NCBI GenBank assembly: GCA_027443745.1
Contig: DAIAZB010000479.1
Span: 1 to 8,062 of the forward strand
From: Thiomonas sp.
Lineage (GTDB): Bacteria; Pseudomonadota; Gammaproteobacteria; Burkholderiales; Burkholderiaceae
Length of the DNA stretch: 8,062 bases
Direction: 5' to 3'
In this document: positions 7,198 to 8,062 of the stretch, one piece after another
Position numbering within the stretch: the stretch's first letter is position 1
Layout: the number at the start of each line of letters is the position of its first letter
Program-made: the position numbers and the translations under genes
Notes under the pieces: model-generated
Seen by the model: only the letters and a program-made list of their open reading frames with translations
Databases searched by the model: none
What the model was told of the DNA's origin: nothing

Positions 7198-7325
7198 ACA
7201 ATGGCCCTCGAGAAACCGGTACTAAACAATGTTTACGGTACGGCACATGACTACTCCTTACACATTCCGCGACGCATGTCCGCTCTACTGCATCCAGGTC
7301 GTGGTTGATTGGCGGTTCAGTTAGT

Positions 7326-7910
7326 TCACTTGACCGCGATGTTCGCTTTGGCATAAATTGATTTCAGCTCCTCATAGAGTGTTTCGCGCTCGTCGAACTT
7401 CGCGCGTTCGGGGCCGCCTTGAGTAGATTCCATGAACTCCCGAAAGGAGGGGAATGAATCAATGCCGCCGTACCCGGCCATTTTTCCTAACTGCCTACAG
7501 AATGTTGATAACGCAGGGATATTTTGATTAAGGCTCTCCGTCCAGAGAAATTGCCCGCGTTCGTTTACTTCCAAGAAAACATATTCTCCAGATTTGGTGA
7601 CAATTATGTCGATGCAGCCGTATACCAAACCCATTTCGGACATCAGCGCTCGCAACATCTCTTCGACAGCACTGGGGATACTTTCCACCAACTCGACATT
7701 CATTTTGCCCAGCATGTCGCCGCGTGAGTCAATCAGTGTAGAGTAGTTACCTTGGGTATGTAATTTAACTACCATTAGCTCATCGTTTACAGCCATTATT
7801 CGTAGCTCATAATCCTTATCGACCAGCGACTGATAAATACCCGGGCTTAGGCCAATGACCGACTCATCAAGGTGTTCCGGCCCGAGTTGCGATGTCCACT
7901 GGAAGTACAC
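7326..7910 (-). pseudogene. 5'-truncated ATP-grasp ligase, MvdC/MvdD (graspetide maturase) type
   Basis: The visible product has 194 residues if begun at GTG 7910, but that is simply the first possible start: the frame stays open to the window edge and the true N-terminus is absent. ATP-grasp signs are the central SPGIYQSLVDKDYELRI (22-38), a lysine-bearing strand MVVKLHTQ, and the catalytic end GCIDIIVTKSGEYVFLEVN followed by GQFLWTE (98-125), where Asp101, Glu114 and Asn116 fit the metal-binding positions. The FLEVNxxGQFLW pattern is typical of the MvdC/MvdD ligases, which form omega-ester or omega-amide links in RiPP precursors in the cytoplasm. Complete members have about 320 residues, so roughly the N-terminal third is missing. 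The lost part coincides with the plus-strand transposase start at 7991. Codon use is AT-richer than in the left half of the window. The neighbouring permease starts 128 bases downstream, which fits a RiPP maturation/export cluster. Confidence 0.75.
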
Positions 7911-7924
7911 GCTGTTGCCTTCAG

Positions 7925-8062
7925 AGCAGTTTGCGAAACCTCCCCACGCTGCCGCTGTCGAAGTGAAGTGACCTATTCGGAGCTTGCCGGATGACCTCTC
8001 GGCCGCTGGGATTGTTCGATCAGGAGATCCGGCAGCGCAAGCTCGAAGCGATGGGGGATGCG
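7925..8062 (+). mobile_element. left end of a probable IS5-type insertion sequence (continues beyond window)
   Basis: The ATP-grasp reading loses family character upstream of about 7910-7960, just where a plus-strand transposase-like gene begins. A leader of some 50-70 bases before the transposase start would be normal for such an element, so the IS terminus probably lies between about 7920 and 7970. The palindromic GTTTGCGAAAC at 7929-7939 may mark it. The terminal inverted repeat and target duplication cannot be confirmed because the other end is outside the window. Confidence 0.45.
7991..8062 (+). CDS. probable IS5-type transposase, N-terminal 24 residues only
   Basis: ATG at 7991 with GGAG eight bases upstream opens a frame that runs off the window without a stop. 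The 24 residues include PLGLFDQEIRQRKLEAMGDA. The layout Phe-Asp near the start, then a basic Lys/Arg-Leu helix and Gly-Asp, recalls the N-termini of one IS5 transposase group (FFDxExRxxKLxxxGDPL). The DDE catalytic residues would lie outside. The fragment is short, so the family is a pattern-based judgement. It faces the truncated ATP-grasp gene head to head. Confidence 0.5.
   Translation, partial: MTSRPLGLFDQEIRQRKLEAMGDA

Noticed and set aside
7198..7325. Graspetide precursor peptide next to the ATP-grasp gene
   Set aside because: Only eight-codon ORFs are present here and none has a Thr/Ser and Asp/Glu-rich core; any precursor would lie outside the window.
7911..8062. Apparent frameshifted N-terminus of the ATP-grasp gene on the minus strand (LPDLLI in one frame, SNNP in the next, SSGKL in a third)
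   Set aside because: The same bases read on the plus strand as a well-started transposase-like gene from 7991, so the pieces are antisense coincidences and truncation by an IS explains the data better.

Overview
This window reads as an accessory region of a high-GC proteobacterium. The efflux-type permeases, the periplasmic adaptor and the TonB-like lipoprotein imply a Gram-negative cell, and the overall style recalls Lysobacterales/Xanthomonadales, but that placement is an impression and not a result. Everything legible lies on the minus strand, read from right to left, except an incoming transposase start at the far right edge.

Right end (about 7326-8062): a plus-strand gene with a good ribosome binding site starts at 7991 and leaves the window. 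Its first 24 residues resemble the N-terminus of an IS5-type transposase. Facing it on the minus strand is the C-terminal part of an ATP-grasp ligase of the MvdC/MvdD type, the macrocyclases of graspetides (microviridin-like RiPPs). Its N-terminal part is missing, apparently removed by the IS. No precursor peptide gene was found in the window.

Middle and left: two copies of one export module follow. Each consists of a roughly 800-residue MacB/FtsX permease with two fused permease halves, then a HlyD/RND-type periplasmic adaptor. In the right-hand module the permease (4759-7197) is intact, but its adaptor (4292-4671) is a pseudogene with a TAG at codon 107 and homology lost soon after. In the left-hand module the permease (847-3321) is intact and the adaptor (1-759) is open to the window edge. 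The permease tail, the spacer and the adaptor head are nearly identical between the modules at a constant offset of 3912 bases. The right-hand permease is a mosaic: about 650 codons in a more AT-rich style, then a GC-rich tail like the left-hand copy.

Between the modules sit two other genes. One encodes a 59-residue secreted protein with a signal peptide and two cysteines (4041-4220). The other encodes a 192-residue lipoprotein with a TonB C-terminal-like domain (3404-3982). A perfect 14-bp hairpin separates them.

Working picture (inference): a horizontally acquired RiPP/export island, partly decayed by IS insertion and partial duplication, with one transport module still apparently functional. 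No ABC ATPase is encoded in the window, so it must lie outside or be supplied in trans.
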